Shown in pieces: positions 52,458-62,771 of a stretch of DNA of 64,000 nt. The position numbers were made by a program, and so were the translations under genes. Source of the stretch: Phenylobacterium hankyongense (GTDB lineage Bacteria > Pseudomonadota > Alphaproteobacteria > Caulobacterales > Caulobacteraceae); assembly GCF_003254505.1 (NCBI RefSeq), contig NZ_QFYP01000001.1, forward strand, positions 1,844,001 through 1,908,000. The letters run 5' to 3'. Within the stretch, counting starts at the first letter, position 1, and each line of letters begins with the position of its first letter. A model generated the notes under the pieces. That model saw only the letters and a list, made by a program, of their open reading frames with translations, had not been told where the DNA came from and made no database searches.

Positions 52458-54169
52458 GCCTTGGCTGTGCCAGCATCGACCGATCCCGCTGGGAGGGGGT
52501 TCGTCTGCCTTCACGTCTCGCCATCTTCCATCCGCCGGGCCAGCTCGGACCGAAGGCCAATCCGTTCGGCAAGGACGTCGCCAACCTCGAGCTCTACCGG
52601 GCGCTGGCGCGGCACGGCGGGTTCGAGCAGATCCACGTCCAGACTGTCCAATCGACGACCGACGAGGCGCTGCGCGAAGCCCTGCTGTCGGGCGAGGCGC
52701 CAGGCGTCAAGCTGACGGCCGAGTCGGTCATCGTGCAGTCCGTTCCCGCCGCCGCGGGGACCCTGCTGCGGGGCCAGCCCTACCTGCACGACCTGGCCTG
52801 GCTCCGCCGCCGCACGGTGGGCGACCGCGCCTACAGCCTGCTCGGCCTCGTCCACACCCTGGCGCCGCCCACCGTGCGCCAGTCCATCGCCATGAACCTC
52901 TGGGGGCCGGTCCAGCCCTGGGACGCCGTCATCTGCACCTCCCCGGACGTGCAGAGGGCGGTCAGCCGGATGTTCGCCGAAGCCGGCGACTACATGGCCG
53001 AATCGACGGGCGGCGCGCCGCCGCCGCAGCCCGCCCTGCCGGTCGTCCCGCTCGGGGTCGACGGCGACGCCCTGGCGGCGCTGGCCGATCGTCCGGAGGT
53101 TCGCCGCGACCTGAGGGGCCGGCTCGGCCTCGCCGACGAGGACATCCTGGTGCTCTGGGTCGGGCGGCTGTCGTTCTTCGAGAAGGCCTTCCCGCAGCCG
53201 ATGTTCATCGCCGTGCAGCAGGCCGCGGCCGCCGCCGGGGTCAAGGCGCACTTCGCCCTGGCCGGCTGGTTTCCGGAGGCCAGCCACCAGGAGATGTACC
53301 GCCAGGCCGCGGCGGCCCACGCGCCTGACGTCGCGGTGCATTTCCTGGACGGCAACGACAAGCGCCAGGTGGGCGAGCTCTGGGCGGCGTCCGACATCTT
53401 CCTCTCCCTGGTGGACAACATCCAGGAGACCTTCGGCATCACCCCGGTGGAGGCGATGGCGGCGGGGCTGCCGGTGGTGGTCAGCGACTGGGACGGCTAC
53501 CGCTCGACGGTGCGCGACCAGGTCGAGGGGTTCCTGATCCCGACGCTGATCGGGCCGAGCGGCGGGCTGGGGGTCTCCATGGCCCTGCGCCACGCCATGG
53601 AGCTCGACAGCTACCAGAGCTACGCCGGCGCCATCGCCCAGCACACCGCCGTCCACGTCGGGCGCTGCGCCGACGCGCTCGCCCGCCTGATCGCCGATCC
53701 CGAACTGCGCCGACGGATGGGCGCGGCCGGCCGGGCCCGGGTGCGCACGACCTTCGACTGGCCGGTGGTGGTCCGCCAGCTCACCGGCCTGATGGACGAG
53801 CTCGCCGCCGTCCGCGCCGCGGCGGCCGATCCGGCCAGCCGGCATCCGATGAATCCGGCCCGGGGCGACCCCTTCCGGGACTTCGCCGGCTTCGCGACAC
53901 AGGTGCAATCGCTGGACACCCGGCTGTCGGTCCCGGCCGGCGTCGATGCCGCGGCGGTGCGCCGGGCCGCGGCCCTGCCGCTGGACCGGACCTTCGCCGC
54001 CTGGCGGGCCACCGGGGAGGAATGCGCCCAGGCCCTCGTGCTCGTCGCCTCCGGCCAGGCCACGACGGTCCGCGAGGTGCTGGTGGCCTTTCCCATTCCC
54101 CGCCGCCGCGCCGTTGAACTCGGACTCTTGTGGATGGCCAAGTACGCCCTGCTGGACTGGCTGGACTAG
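52454..54169 (+). CDS. GT4-family glycosyltransferase with C-terminal extension (module 2)
   Basis: 571 residues. Core: VVPLGVDGDALAALA, LVLWVGRLSFFEKAFPQP and DNIQETFGITPVEAMAAGLPVVVSDWDGYRSTVRDQVEGFLIPT. A C-terminal tail of about 130 residues resembles that of the gene at 41949. The TTG at 52454 gives the coupled start; the conserved part starts near residue 19, so a later start after GGGAGGGGG is possible. Last gene of the D-E-GT4 operon. Confidence 0.85.
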   Translation: MSLGCASIDRSRWEGVRLPSRLAIFHPPGQLGPKANPFGKDVANLELYRALARHGGFEQIHVQTVQSTTDEALREALLSGEAPGVKLTAESVIVQSVPAAAGTLLRGQPYLHDLAWLRRRTVGDRAYSLLGLVHTLAPPTVRQSIAMNLWGPVQPWDAVICTSPDVQRAVSRMFAEAGDYMAESTGGAPPPQPALPVVPLGVDGDALAALADRPEVRRDLRGRLGLADEDILVLWVGRLSFFEKAFPQPMFIAVQQAAAAAGVKAHFALAGWFPEASHQEMYRQAAAAHAPDVAVHFLDGNDKRQVGELWAASDIFLSLVDNIQETFGITPVEAMAAGLPVVVSDWDGYRSTVRDQVEGFLIPTLIGPSGGLGVSMALRHAMELDSYQSYAGAIAQHTAVHVGRCADALARLIADPELRRRMGAAGRARVRTTFDWPVVVRQLTGLMDELAAVRAAAADPASRHPMNPARGDPFRDFAGFATQVQSLDTRLSVPAGVDAAAVRRAAALPLDRTFAAWRATGEECAQALVLVASGQATTVREVLVAFPIPRRRAVELGLLWMAKYALLDWLD

Positions 54170-54248
54170 GGCCACGCATCCAAACCGCCCGACGGGACGT
54201 TCTCCGGTAGAGCCTCAATGGCGCGAGGCTCCTGCAGCAGGAGAGACC

Positions 54249-54668
54249 ATGAACATGCGCCGCATTCTGATGGTCACCGGCCTGGCGACGGTCGTGGCCC
54301 TTCCCTCCGTCGCCAGCGCCCGCGGCTACTGCCAGCAGCGCGCCCACGACCGCAAGGTGGCGGGAACCGTCATCGGCGCCGTCGGCGGCGCGCTGGTGGG
54401 CAACGCCATCTCCCACCGCAACGGGGCGCTGATCGGCGGCCTCGGCGGCGCGGTGATCGGCAACCAGGTGGCCCGCGAGAAGTGCGACACCGGTCGCGCC
54501 TACTACCGCAGCCGCGCCTCGACCCGCCGCAGCTATGCGGTCCGCCGAGACACCCGCTACGCCAGCTACGACACCCGCACGGCGTATGGCGCCTGCAGCT
54601 ACGAGAACCGCCCCTTCTACGACGAGCGTGGTCAGCTGATCTACGCCCCCACCCGCATCTGCAGGTAG
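54249..54668 (+). CDS. Glycine-zipper 2TM-domain outer-membrane-type protein
   Basis: 139 residues. Signal peptide (ILMVTGLATVVALPSVASA), then the glycine-zipper hairpin KVAGTVIGAVGGALVGNAI and GALIGGLGGAVIGNQVA, then an Arg/Tyr-rich tail with two Cys. Family members sit in or near the outer membrane and are often stress-related. It lies 3 nt before a lipoprotein gene. Confidence 0.85.
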   Translation: MNMRRILMVTGLATVVALPSVASARGYCQQRAHDRKVAGTVIGAVGGALVGNAISHRNGALIGGLGGAVIGNQVAREKCDTGRAYYRSRASTRRSYAVRRDTRYASYDTRTAYGACSYENRPFYDERGQLIYAPTRICR

Positions 54669-54671
54669 CCC

Positions 54672-55184
54672 ATGACCGCTTCGAGACTGATCGCCGTGAC
54701 GGCGCTGGCCGCTCTCGGCCTCGCCGCCTGCAACAACCCCAACGGGCGGGGCGGCATGGCCAGCGCGGGCAGTTCGGGGGGCGGCATCTGCACCCCGTTC
54801 GCCACCGCCGCGACCACCGCCACCTCAGCCCCGGGGCTGCCCTCCGCGGCCATGGTCGCCCCCGTCGAGGGATCGGCCGCGGTCGACGACTGCCTGCACC
54901 GCTGGGGCTACGCCCTGGCCTCGTCCGCGGATCCGGCCGAGCAGGTGGCGCAGGCCACGCTGGCCGCCTGCGTCTCGTCGCTGTCGCGCTGGAACCAGCA
55001 GGAGATGGCGCCCGGCGGCGGCGCGCAGGAGGCGCCCAGCGTGCTCACCGGCGAGCAGACCACCCCGATCGCCGAGCACTACACCTTCGCCCAGGGACGC
55101 GCCCTGTTCTACGTGGTGCAGGCCCGGGCCGGGAAGTGCGCCCCGCCGCCGATGACCAACGGGACACCGGCCGCAGGCCGCTGA
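54672..55184 (+). CDS. Predicted lipoprotein of unknown function
   Basis: 170 residues. Signal with a lipobox-like end, LIAVTALAALGLAACNNP, so Cys20 is the likely lipidated residue. The mature part has DDCLHRWGYALASSADPAEQVAQATLAAC, a helical pair with two Cys, and ARAGKCAPP near the end. No known family. Co-directional with the glycine-zipper gene; its 3' end converges on the DUF3597 gene, 4 nt away. Confidence 0.72.
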   Translation: MTASRLIAVTALAALGLAACNNPNGRGGMASAGSSGGGICTPFATAATTATSAPGLPSAAMVAPVEGSAAVDDCLHRWGYALASSADPAEQVAQATLAACVSSLSRWNQQEMAPGGGAQEAPSVLTGEQTTPIAEHYTFAQGRALFYVVQARAGKCAPPPMTNGTPAAGR

Positions 55185-55188
55185 CGAC

Positions 55189-55605
55189 TTAACGCAGGGA
55201 GTCCGGCACGATGCCGCCATTCTCGGCGAGCTTGGCCATGACCTGCTTGTGCAGCCAAATGTTCATGGTCGCCGAGTCGTCGGTGTCGCCGGCGTAGCCC
55301 GGTTCGCCGGCCAGCTGCTTGCGGGCGGTCAGGCCGGAGTCCAGCGACAGCAGCTTCATCAGGTCGACGATGGAATGGCGCCAGTCGAGGTTCTGGCCGT
55401 TGTCGCTGGCCATGGCGGCGAGCACCGCCTCGACATCGACGGGCTCGGCGGCCTGGACCGGGGCGGGTTGCTGCGGGGCCTGCGCCGCCGCCTGCTGTGC
55501 GGGCTGAGCGACGGCGGCGGCGGCCTGGGCCGGCTGAGGCGCTGGCGCGGCGTGGGCCTGACCGGGGTGGAAGATCTTCGACATGATCGAACCGAGGATG
55601 CTCAT
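55189..55605 (-). CDS. DUF3597-family protein
   Basis: 138 residues. The N-terminus MSILGSIMSKIFHP and the C-terminal domain VDVEAVLAAMASDNGQNLDWRHSIVDLMKLLSLDSGL to VMAKLAENGG match DUF3597, a LysM-like fold from a structural-genomics family. The middle (residues 17-55) is an Ala/Pro/Gln linker. The ATG at 55605 is chosen over longer frames, as it begins the family. Function unknown. Confidence 0.85.
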   Translation of the reverse strand: MSILGSIMSKIFHPGQAHAAPAPQPAQAAAAVAQPAQQAAAQAPQQPAPVQAAEPVDVEAVLAAMASDNGQNLDWRHSIVDLMKLLSLDSGLTARKQLAGEPGYAGDTDDSATMNIWLHKQVMAKLAENGGIVPDSLR

Positions 55606-55735
55606 GCGCTGCTCCTGTTGATGGAAGCCGTCTGAACGCCCGCCTCGGCGCTTGGATGCGGGCGCCCGCGACGCGCCTGTGACGTGCCGCGCGGCCAGGG
55701 TGGACCGGTCGCCGTCGCCGTGGTTGATGACGCCG

Positions 55736-58700
55736 ATGTCTTCCGTCGACGCCATCCGGGCGCCTCTGGTCAACCTGCTCGTCCGGCTCGTTTTCGGCGT
55801 TCGCGCCGCCGTCCTGGAGCGGCCGGCCGCCCGGGCCGTGCTGCGCGTCCTGGGCCGCCCGTTGATCGGGCTGATGCACCGGCTGACCCGCAGCGCCGCG
55901 CCGCCCGAGGAGCCTACGCCCGGCATGCTGGGCGAACCGGTGCTGCGCCTGCCGCTGGACTATGCGCCGGGTCGCCTGTCCGAGCCGCCGAGGATCGCCG
56001 TGCTGCTGCACGCCTTCCACGTCGAGCTGCTGCCCGAGATGGCCGATCACCTGGGCCGGATCCCATTCCCCGCGGACCTGTTCGTCTCCACCGACGATGA
56101 GGGCAAGCGCCAGGCGATCATCGCGGCCTTCGCCGGCTGGCGGAGCGGCGCGGTGGAGGTCCGGGTGGTCCCCAACCGCGGCCGCAACATCGCCCCCCAG
56201 CTGGTGGCGTTCCGCGACGTCTACGACACCCATGCCCTGCTGCTGCTGGTGCACACCAAGGTTTCCAGCCACACCGACGAGCTGGCGGGCTGGCGCGAGT
56301 TCCTGCTCGGCAACCTGCTGGGTTCGGAAGCCATGGTGCGCGGCGTCGTCGAGACCTTCGTCCAGTTGCCGCGGCTGGGCGTGCTGGCGCCCCGAACCTA
56401 CCCCGGCGTCCGCCGCCACCTGATCTGGGGCGACAACTACCAGGCCTGCCGCAGCCTCGCCGAACGGCTGGGCTTCGCCCTCTATCCCGACAGTCCGCTG
56501 GATTTCCCGGCGGGGTTCATGTTCTGGGCCCGGCCGGCGGCGCTGAAGCCGCTGCTCGACCTCGATCTCGATGTCGCCGCCTTCGAGCCGGAGGCGGGCC
56601 AGAAGGACGGCACGCTGGCGCACGCTGTGGAGCGGCTGGTCTTCCACGCCTGCGAGCTCGGCGGGTTCCGCTGGGCCCGGGCGGGAAACGACGTCGATAT
56701 CCGGCCGCCGGAAGCGCTCTACCGCGCCTGGGGGCCGCGGCTCCTGGGCCGCGCGATCACCGACTGCGGCCGTACGTTGGCAGCGCCCGGCCGTCCCCCC
56801 TATCCGACCCGCGCGCCCGGCGCGCCGCCGGCGCCTGAAGCCGACGCCAAGGCCGCCTTCCGGGCGCTCTGCCGGACGGAGCTGGAGGCCTTCCTGGCGA
56901 GCGGCGAGCGCCTGGCGCTCCCGACCTCCGAGACGCCGGAGGTTTCCATCCTGCTGGTGCTCTTCAACCAGGCCGAGCTCACCTACCAGTGCCTGCGGTC
57001 GCTGCGGTTCGCCCTCGACGTCCCATGTGAGCTGATCGTCGTCGACAACAGCTCCTCGGACCGCACCGGCGAGCTGCTCGACCGGATCGACGGCGCGCGC
57101 ATCGTGCGCAACACCGAGAACCTGCACTTCCTGCGCGGCGTCAATCAGGGGGCGGCCCTGGCGCGCGGGGCGTCGCTGCTGCTGCTCAACAACGACACGC
57201 GGGTGACGCCGGGCTCGGTGGGAGCCGCCGTGGCGCGGCTGCGGGCCGAGCCGGACCTCGGCGCGGTCGGCGGCAAGATCGAACTGCTGGACGGCGCCCT
57301 GCAGGAGGCCGGCAGCATCATCTGGAACGACGGCAGCTGCGTCGGCTACGGCCGCGGCGAGGACCCCTGGGCGGCGGAGTTCCAGTTCCGGCGTGACGTC
57401 GACTACTGTTCCGGCGCCTTCCTGATGGTCCGCCGCGACCTGTTCGAACGACTCGGCCGCTTCGACGACGCCTTCGCACCGGCCTATTACGAGGAGACCG
57501 ACCTGTGCATGCGGATCCGCGAGGCCGGGTTCCGCGTCGCCTATGAGCCGCAGGTCCACATCTCCCACTTCGAGTTCGGCAGCTCGTCGAGCACCGAGGC
57601 GGCCTTGGCCTTGCAGCAGGAGCACCAGCAGCTGTTCGCGGAGCGTCACGCCACAGCCTTGGCGGCGTCCCATCGTCCGCCCGGCCACGCCCTGGAGGCG
57701 CGCCTGCGCGGGCCGTACGCCGGCCGCGTGCTGATCGTCGAAGATCAGCTTCCCTATCCCCAGCTCGGCGCCGGCTATCCCCGCGCGCTCGATCTGCTGC
57801 GCGCGGCGCGGGAGGCCGGCTGGTTCGTGACCTTCTATCCGCTGGCCTTTGCCGACCTGGACTACGCCGAGGCCTATGCGGTGCTGCCGCCCGACGTGGA
57901 GCTCGCCGCCGAGCGTGGCCGTGAGGGGCTCAAGTCCTTCCTCGAAGCGCGGGCCGGCTACTACGACGCGGCGGTCGTCAGCCGGCCGCACAACATGCAG
58001 GCCTTCCGCCAGGCGCTGGCCGCCGTCCCGGGCTTCATCCCCCTGGAGCGGGTGATCTACGACGCCGAGGCGATCTTCGCCCTGCGCGACGCGCAACGGG
58101 ACCGCCTGGGGCTGAAGGGGGACGCCGCGGTCGGGATCGAGGCCGAGGTCGCGCTGGCCGAGGGCGTGGCGACGGTGTTCGCGGTCAACGAGCTGGAGGC
58201 GGCGAACTTCCGCCAGGCCGGTTGCCGGGACGTGCGGCTGCTCGGCCACGCCCTGCGGCCGGCCCCGACCCCGGAGCCGTTCGCGGCGCGCCGCGACCTG
58301 CTGTTCGTGGGCGCGCTCGACGAGGACGATTCCCCCAACGTCGATTCCCTGGTGTTCTTCGTGCGCGAGGTCATGCCCCGGCTGGATGCGCTGATCGGCC
58401 CGGATTACCTGCTGCGCGTGGCCGGCCGCAGCGGCTCGGCGCAGGTGCGGGCGCTGGCGAGCGAGCGGGTCCGCCTGCTTGGCCGGGTCGACGACCTCGC
58501 GCCGCTGTACGGCGCAAGCCGTCTGTTCGTGGCGCCGACCCGATACGCAGGCGGGATTCCGATGAAGGTCCACGATACCGCGGCGGTCGGGCTGCCGGCG
58601 GTCACCACCCGCCTCCTGGCCCGCCAGCTCGGTTGGAGCGACGGCGTGGAGCTTCTGGCGGCCGACGATCCGCAGGCCTTCGCCGAAGCCTGCGCCAGGC

Positions 58701-58855
58701 TCTATGCGGACGAGGGGCTGTGGGCGGCGGTGCGGGAAGCCGCGCTGACGCGGGTGGCGATCGACTGCGATCCGGAGGCCTTCCGACGCACGGTCGCCCA
58801 GACGCTGGCGGAGGTGACGCCGGCGGCGGCGGCTAGGCCGCCATCAGCTCGTTGA
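55736..58855 (+). CDS. Three-part glycosyltransferase: RgpF-like, GT2 and GT4 domains
   Basis: 1039 residues. Part 1 (about 90-350) is a rhamnan-synthesis F (RgpF)-like domain: VVPNRGRNIAPQLVAFRDV, LLLVHTKVSSHTDELAGWR. Part 2 (about 400-640) is GT2: SILLVLFNQAELTYQCLRSL, LIVVDNSSSDRT, LLLNNDTRVTPG, CSGAFLMVRRDLF and FAPAYYEETDLCMRIREAG. Part 3 (about 680-1030) is GT4-like: LLFVGALDEDDSPNVDSL, RVRLLGRVDDLAPLYGASRLFVAPTRYAGGIPMKVHDTAAVGLP. It may build a polysaccharide in a processive way. It faces convergently, with a 23-nt overlap, the ABC transporter ATPase gene. Confidence 0.86.
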   Translation: MSSVDAIRAPLVNLLVRLVFGVRAAVLERPAARAVLRVLGRPLIGLMHRLTRSAAPPEEPTPGMLGEPVLRLPLDYAPGRLSEPPRIAVLLHAFHVELLPEMADHLGRIPFPADLFVSTDDEGKRQAIIAAFAGWRSGAVEVRVVPNRGRNIAPQLVAFRDVYDTHALLLLVHTKVSSHTDELAGWREFLLGNLLGSEAMVRGVVETFVQLPRLGVLAPRTYPGVRRHLIWGDNYQACRSLAERLGFALYPDSPLDFPAGFMFWARPAALKPLLDLDLDVAAFEPEAGQKDGTLAHAVERLVFHACELGGFRWARAGNDVDIRPPEALYRAWGPRLLGRAITDCGRTLAAPGRPPYPTRAPGAPPAPEADAKAAFRALCRTELEAFLASGERLALPTSETPEVSILLVLFNQAELTYQCLRSLRFALDVPCELIVVDNSSSDRTGELLDRIDGARIVRNTENLHFLRGVNQGAALARGASLLLLNNDTRVTPGSVGAAVARLRAEPDLGAVGGKIELLDGALQEAGSIIWNDGSCVGYGRGEDPWAAEFQFRRDVDYCSGAFLMVRRDLFERLGRFDDAFAPAYYEETDLCMRIREAGFRVAYEPQVHISHFEFGSSSSTEAALALQQEHQQLFAERHATALAASHRPPGHALEARLRGPYAGRVLIVEDQLPYPQLGAGYPRALDLLRAAREAGWFVTFYPLAFADLDYAEAYAVLPPDVELAAERGREGLKSFLEARAGYYDAAVVSRPHNMQAFRQALAAVPGFIPLERVIYDAEAIFALRDAQRDRLGLKGDAAVGIEAEVALAEGVATVFAVNELEAANFRQAGCRDVRLLGHALRPAPTPEPFAARRDLLFVGALDEDDSPNVDSLVFFVREVMPRLDALIGPDYLLRVAGRSGSAQVRALASERVRLLGRVDDLAPLYGASRLFVAPTRYAGGIPMKVHDTAAVGLPAVTTRLLARQLGWSDGVELLAADDPQAFAEACARLYADEGLWAAVREAALTRVAIDCDPEAFRRTVAQTLAEVTPAAAARPPSAR

Positions 58856-59582
58856 GCTTGCGAATGTCGGTGACCGGAGAGGCGACGCCGCCCTCCAGCC
58901 GAATGACCTTGTTGCAGTAGAGCCGGAGCAGGTCGAGGTCGTGCGAGGCGAGCACCAGGATGCCGGCCCGCTCCACCAGCTTCAGGAGCCGCTTGTGGGC
59001 CAGCTTCTGGAAGTCGGCGTCGCCGACGGCGATCCACTCGTCCATCAGCAGCACGTCGGCCTCGACGGCGGTGGCGGCCGCGAAGGCGACGCGGGCCTGC
59101 ATGCCGGCGGAATAGGTCTTCACCGGCATCGCCAGGAACGGTCCCAGGCCGGAGAACTCGCCGATCTCCTCCATCCGCTCCTCGATCTCCTTGGCGCTCA
59201 GCCCGGCGATGCGTCCGCGCAGGCGGATGTTGTCGAAGCCGGTGGCGGAGGGGTCGATGCCCAGGCTGAGGTCGAGCAGGGCGGCGATCCGGCCGCGGAC
59301 CTCGACCTGGCCCTCGTCGGGCTCGTAGGCGCCGGACAGGGCCCGCAGCAGGGTGGTCTTGCCCGAGCCGTTATGACCGATCAGGCCCAGCCGGTCGCCG
59401 GCCTTCAGCTCCAGGTTCACATGCGAGAGCGCCGTCACCTCGGTCGCGCGCGTGGTGGAGCCGAGCCGGCCGCCGACGGTGACGTTGGCCAGGTGCTTCT
59501 TCAGCGACTTGGCGTCGACCCCATAGACCGGGAAGCGCAGGGTCAGGTCCCGGCAGGAGATGGAAACGGGAGGCGCCTTCAT
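58833..59582 (-). CDS. wzt: Polysaccharide ABC transporter ATP-binding protein (Wzt-like)
   Basis: 249 residues. Walker A GHNGSGKTTLL, signature YSAGMQARVAFA, Walker B ADVLLMDEW and switch ASHDL. RIAALLDLSLGIDPSATGFDNIRLRGRIAGLS is typical of the polysaccharide/O-antigen class. There is no C-terminal carbohydrate-binding domain, so export probably does not require a terminal modification. The start overlaps the permease stop by 4 nt. Confidence 0.9.
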   Translation of the reverse strand: MKAPPVSISCRDLTLRFPVYGVDAKSLKKHLANVTVGGRLGSTTRATEVTALSHVNLELKAGDRLGLIGHNGSGKTTLLRALSGAYEPDEGQVEVRGRIAALLDLSLGIDPSATGFDNIRLRGRIAGLSAKEIEERMEEIGEFSGLGPFLAMPVKTYSAGMQARVAFAAATAVEADVLLMDEWIAVGDADFQKLAHKRLLKLVERAGILVLASHDLDLLRLYCNKVIRLEGGVASPVTDIRKLNELMAA

Positions 59583-60412
59583 AGGTAGTGGACAATCCGC
59601 CGGCGGGTGACCGCGAAGACGCTGAAGGTCACCGCCCAGCCCAGGGCGGCCATGATGGCCAGGGCGAGGTAGGTGTGTTCCGCCACCTGGCCGCCCATCA
59701 GCGGCGCCCGGACGGCCTCCAGCATGTAGTAGAAGGGGTTGAAGTCGAGCACCGCGTGGTGGCGGCCCAGTCGCGCGGCCGGCCAGAACACCGGCGTGAC
59801 GAAGATCGCGAACTGCATCACCGAGATGACGATCTGTGGGATGTCGCGGAACCGCGCCGAGGCGATCGCCACCAACATGCTGATCCACGCCGCATTGGCC
59901 ACCAGGAACACCAGGCCGAGCACTGCCACCGGCACATTGGCGTGGCGCCAGTAGCCGTAATAGACCAGCACGCCGACGACGATCACCAGGTGGTGGCTGA
60001 GGTTGATCAGGTTGCGCAGCACCGTGCGCCAGACGAAGGTGAACATCGGCAGGCTGGTCTGCGACAGCATCCCGGCGGCATGCACGAAGGTCTCGCAACC
60101 CTCGGTGATGATCCCGCTGATCGTCCCGAAAAAGACGATCCCCAGCGCCACCAGCGGCAGGAAATCGCGCAGGGTGATGCCGAAGAGGTTGGCGTAGACG
60201 AACCCGATCCCCAGGACCATCAGCCCCATGGACAGGGTGATCCAGAACGGACCGAGGATCGATCCCCGGTATCGGGACACCACGTCGTGCCAGGCCAGCG
60301 ATCGGGCGAGCCCGATCCGTTCGGTGGAGAGGCGCAGATCCCGCAGCGCCATGTGGAACTCGAACAGCGTGCCCCGCCGTCCGGTCCGCAACATGTGGGT
60401 GGCGGTATCCAT
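59579..60412 (-). CDS. wzm: Polysaccharide ABC transporter permease (Wzm-like)
   Basis: 277 residues with six hydrophobic segments. YRGSILGPFWITLSMGLMVLGIGFVYANLFG and FNPFYYMLEAVRAPLMGG are the ABC-2 polysaccharide export signatures. It forms the inner-membrane channel with the ATPase. The 187-bp upstream region is divergent from the GT2 gene at 60600 and contains no gene. Confidence 0.9.
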   Translation of the reverse strand: MDTATHMLRTGRRGTLFEFHMALRDLRLSTERIGLARSLAWHDVVSRYRGSILGPFWITLSMGLMVLGIGFVYANLFGITLRDFLPLVALGIVFFGTISGIITEGCETFVHAAGMLSQTSLPMFTFVWRTVLRNLINLSHHLVIVVGVLVYYGYWRHANVPVAVLGLVFLVANAAWISMLVAIASARFRDIPQIVISVMQFAIFVTPVFWPAARLGRHHAVLDFNPFYYMLEAVRAPLMGGQVAEHTYLALAIMAALGWAVTFSVFAVTRRRIVHYL

Positions 60413-60599
60413 TTGCTCTCCCGACGAAGGGGCCGCTCGTAACAGGTAGGGTATAGGCGCGCAAGGACGGCGCCTTGTCGCCCCAAGACGTGCTTGTAAC
60501 GAAGGAAAGCGCCCGCCCTAAGGCGCCCGACCGCGCTGCATTTTGCCACGGCGGCGGCTTCCGTGTTAGCCGGACGGTCCACGGGGTGCGGACCTGCCC

Positions 60600-61672
<1,073 letters not shown>

Positions 61673-61676
<4 letters not shown>

Positions 61677-62038
61677 CCCTCAAGGACGCCCTGCTCTGCG
61701 CCGGGTTCTCGCTGGCGCTGCCGATCGGCCAGACCATGTTCAAGGCTGCGGCGCTCTACAACGCCCGGCTGACGGGGCCGCTGCCGCTGCGGCTGATCAG
61801 CAACGGCCCGCTGATCGGCGCCTTCGCCTGGTACGGGCTGACGGCGCTGTTCTGGTTCTACATCCTGACGCGGGTGCCGCTGTCGCTGGCCTACGCCTTC
61901 TCGATCGTCGGCTCGGGCCTGGTGCCGCTAGTGGCCTGGCTGGTGTTCAAGGAGCCGCTCGGCTGGCGGTTCGCCGCCGGCTACGCCCTGATGCTACTCG
62001 GCTTCCTGGTGATCATGCAGGGCCAGGCGCGGGCCTAG
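61673..62038 (+). CDS. EamA/EmrE-like four-helix small membrane protein
   Basis: 121 residues from a GTG inside the preceding stop. Four hydrophobic segments: LLCAGFSLALPIGQTMFKAAAL, LIGAFAWYGLTALFWFYIL, LSLAYAFSIVGSGLVPLVAWLVF and FAAGYALMLLGFLVI. Small EamA-type proteins such as ArnE/ArnF flip lipid-linked sugars. Coupling to GT2 supports that role. The 3' end overlaps the convergent PIG-L gene by 45 bp. Confidence 0.82.
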
Positions 62039-62770
62039 GAAGGCGTCGGCGGCGGCCCGGACCTCCGCATACGGCACCTTGAACATCCGCTCGTAGAACA
62101 GGACGCCCGCGTGCGGCCGCTGACCGATCCGGGCCGGGTCCAGCCGCTGCACGCCGAATCCCCGTTTCGCATAGGTGAAGAACATCGCCGGCCAGAGGCC
62201 GAGCCAGGTCTTGGTCTGCGACGGGAAGAAGCGCACCGCCAGCATCCACGCGAACCATTCGCCGAAGCTCAGCCGGATGCGGCGCACCGGACCGTTCTCC
62301 GGCAACGGCGAGGCGCCGTGGAAGAAGGGGCCGCCCAGGCGGGGCCCGTTGTAGAGGCTGATGGTCTCGATGGGGGGGTGTCCGTGCGCGGCCGCCAGCT
62401 TGGCGGCCATCAGGGCGCACATGTCGTGGTCCATGTGGCCGCCCTCGTAGGCGGTGACGACGATCTTCTCGACTGCGCCGACCTCGGCGATCGCCTGCCG
62501 CAGGGCCTCGTAGGCGGCGGGGAGCGCCCGATGCACGCCGCCGTCCAGCGCGCCGGTCCCCTGGCCGACGTGGAGCACGTGCGCCGGGTCTACCCCCAGG
62601 TGGGCGAGCAGCGCGCGGCTCTCGGCGTAGCGCCGCTCGGCCAGCTCGGCGCTGGCGTAGTCGGCGACGTAGAAGAACCGCTGGTCCTCGCCCGCGCGCA
62701 CGCCGGCCGTCACCAGCGGCAGGCCGCAGTACTCGTCGTCGAAGTGGGCGAGGATGTAGACGACAGCCAT
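61994..62770 (-). CDS. PIG-L-family deacetylase-like protein
   Basis: 258 residues. The N-terminus VVYILAHFDDEYCGLPL has the AHxDDE metal motif of LmbE/PIG-L, and TAYEGGHMDHDMCALMAAKLA the later HxxH. These zinc enzymes de-N-acetylate GlcNAc-type sugars. The remaining C-terminal half (about 120 residues) is not recognised. Starts 1 nt after the stop of the GNAT gene, so one operon. Confidence 0.82.
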   Translation of the reverse strand: MAVVYILAHFDDEYCGLPLVTAGVRAGEDQRFFYVADYASAELAERRYAESRALLAHLGVDPAHVLHVGQGTGALDGGVHRALPAAYEALRQAIAEVGAVEKIVVTAYEGGHMDHDMCALMAAKLAAAHGHPPIETISLYNGPRLGGPFFHGASPLPENGPVRRIRLSFGEWFAWMLAVRFFPSQTKTWLGLWPAMFFTYAKRGFGVQRLDPARIGQRPHAGVLFYERMFKVPYAEVRAAADAFLGPRLALHDHQEAE

Positions 62771-62771
62771 C

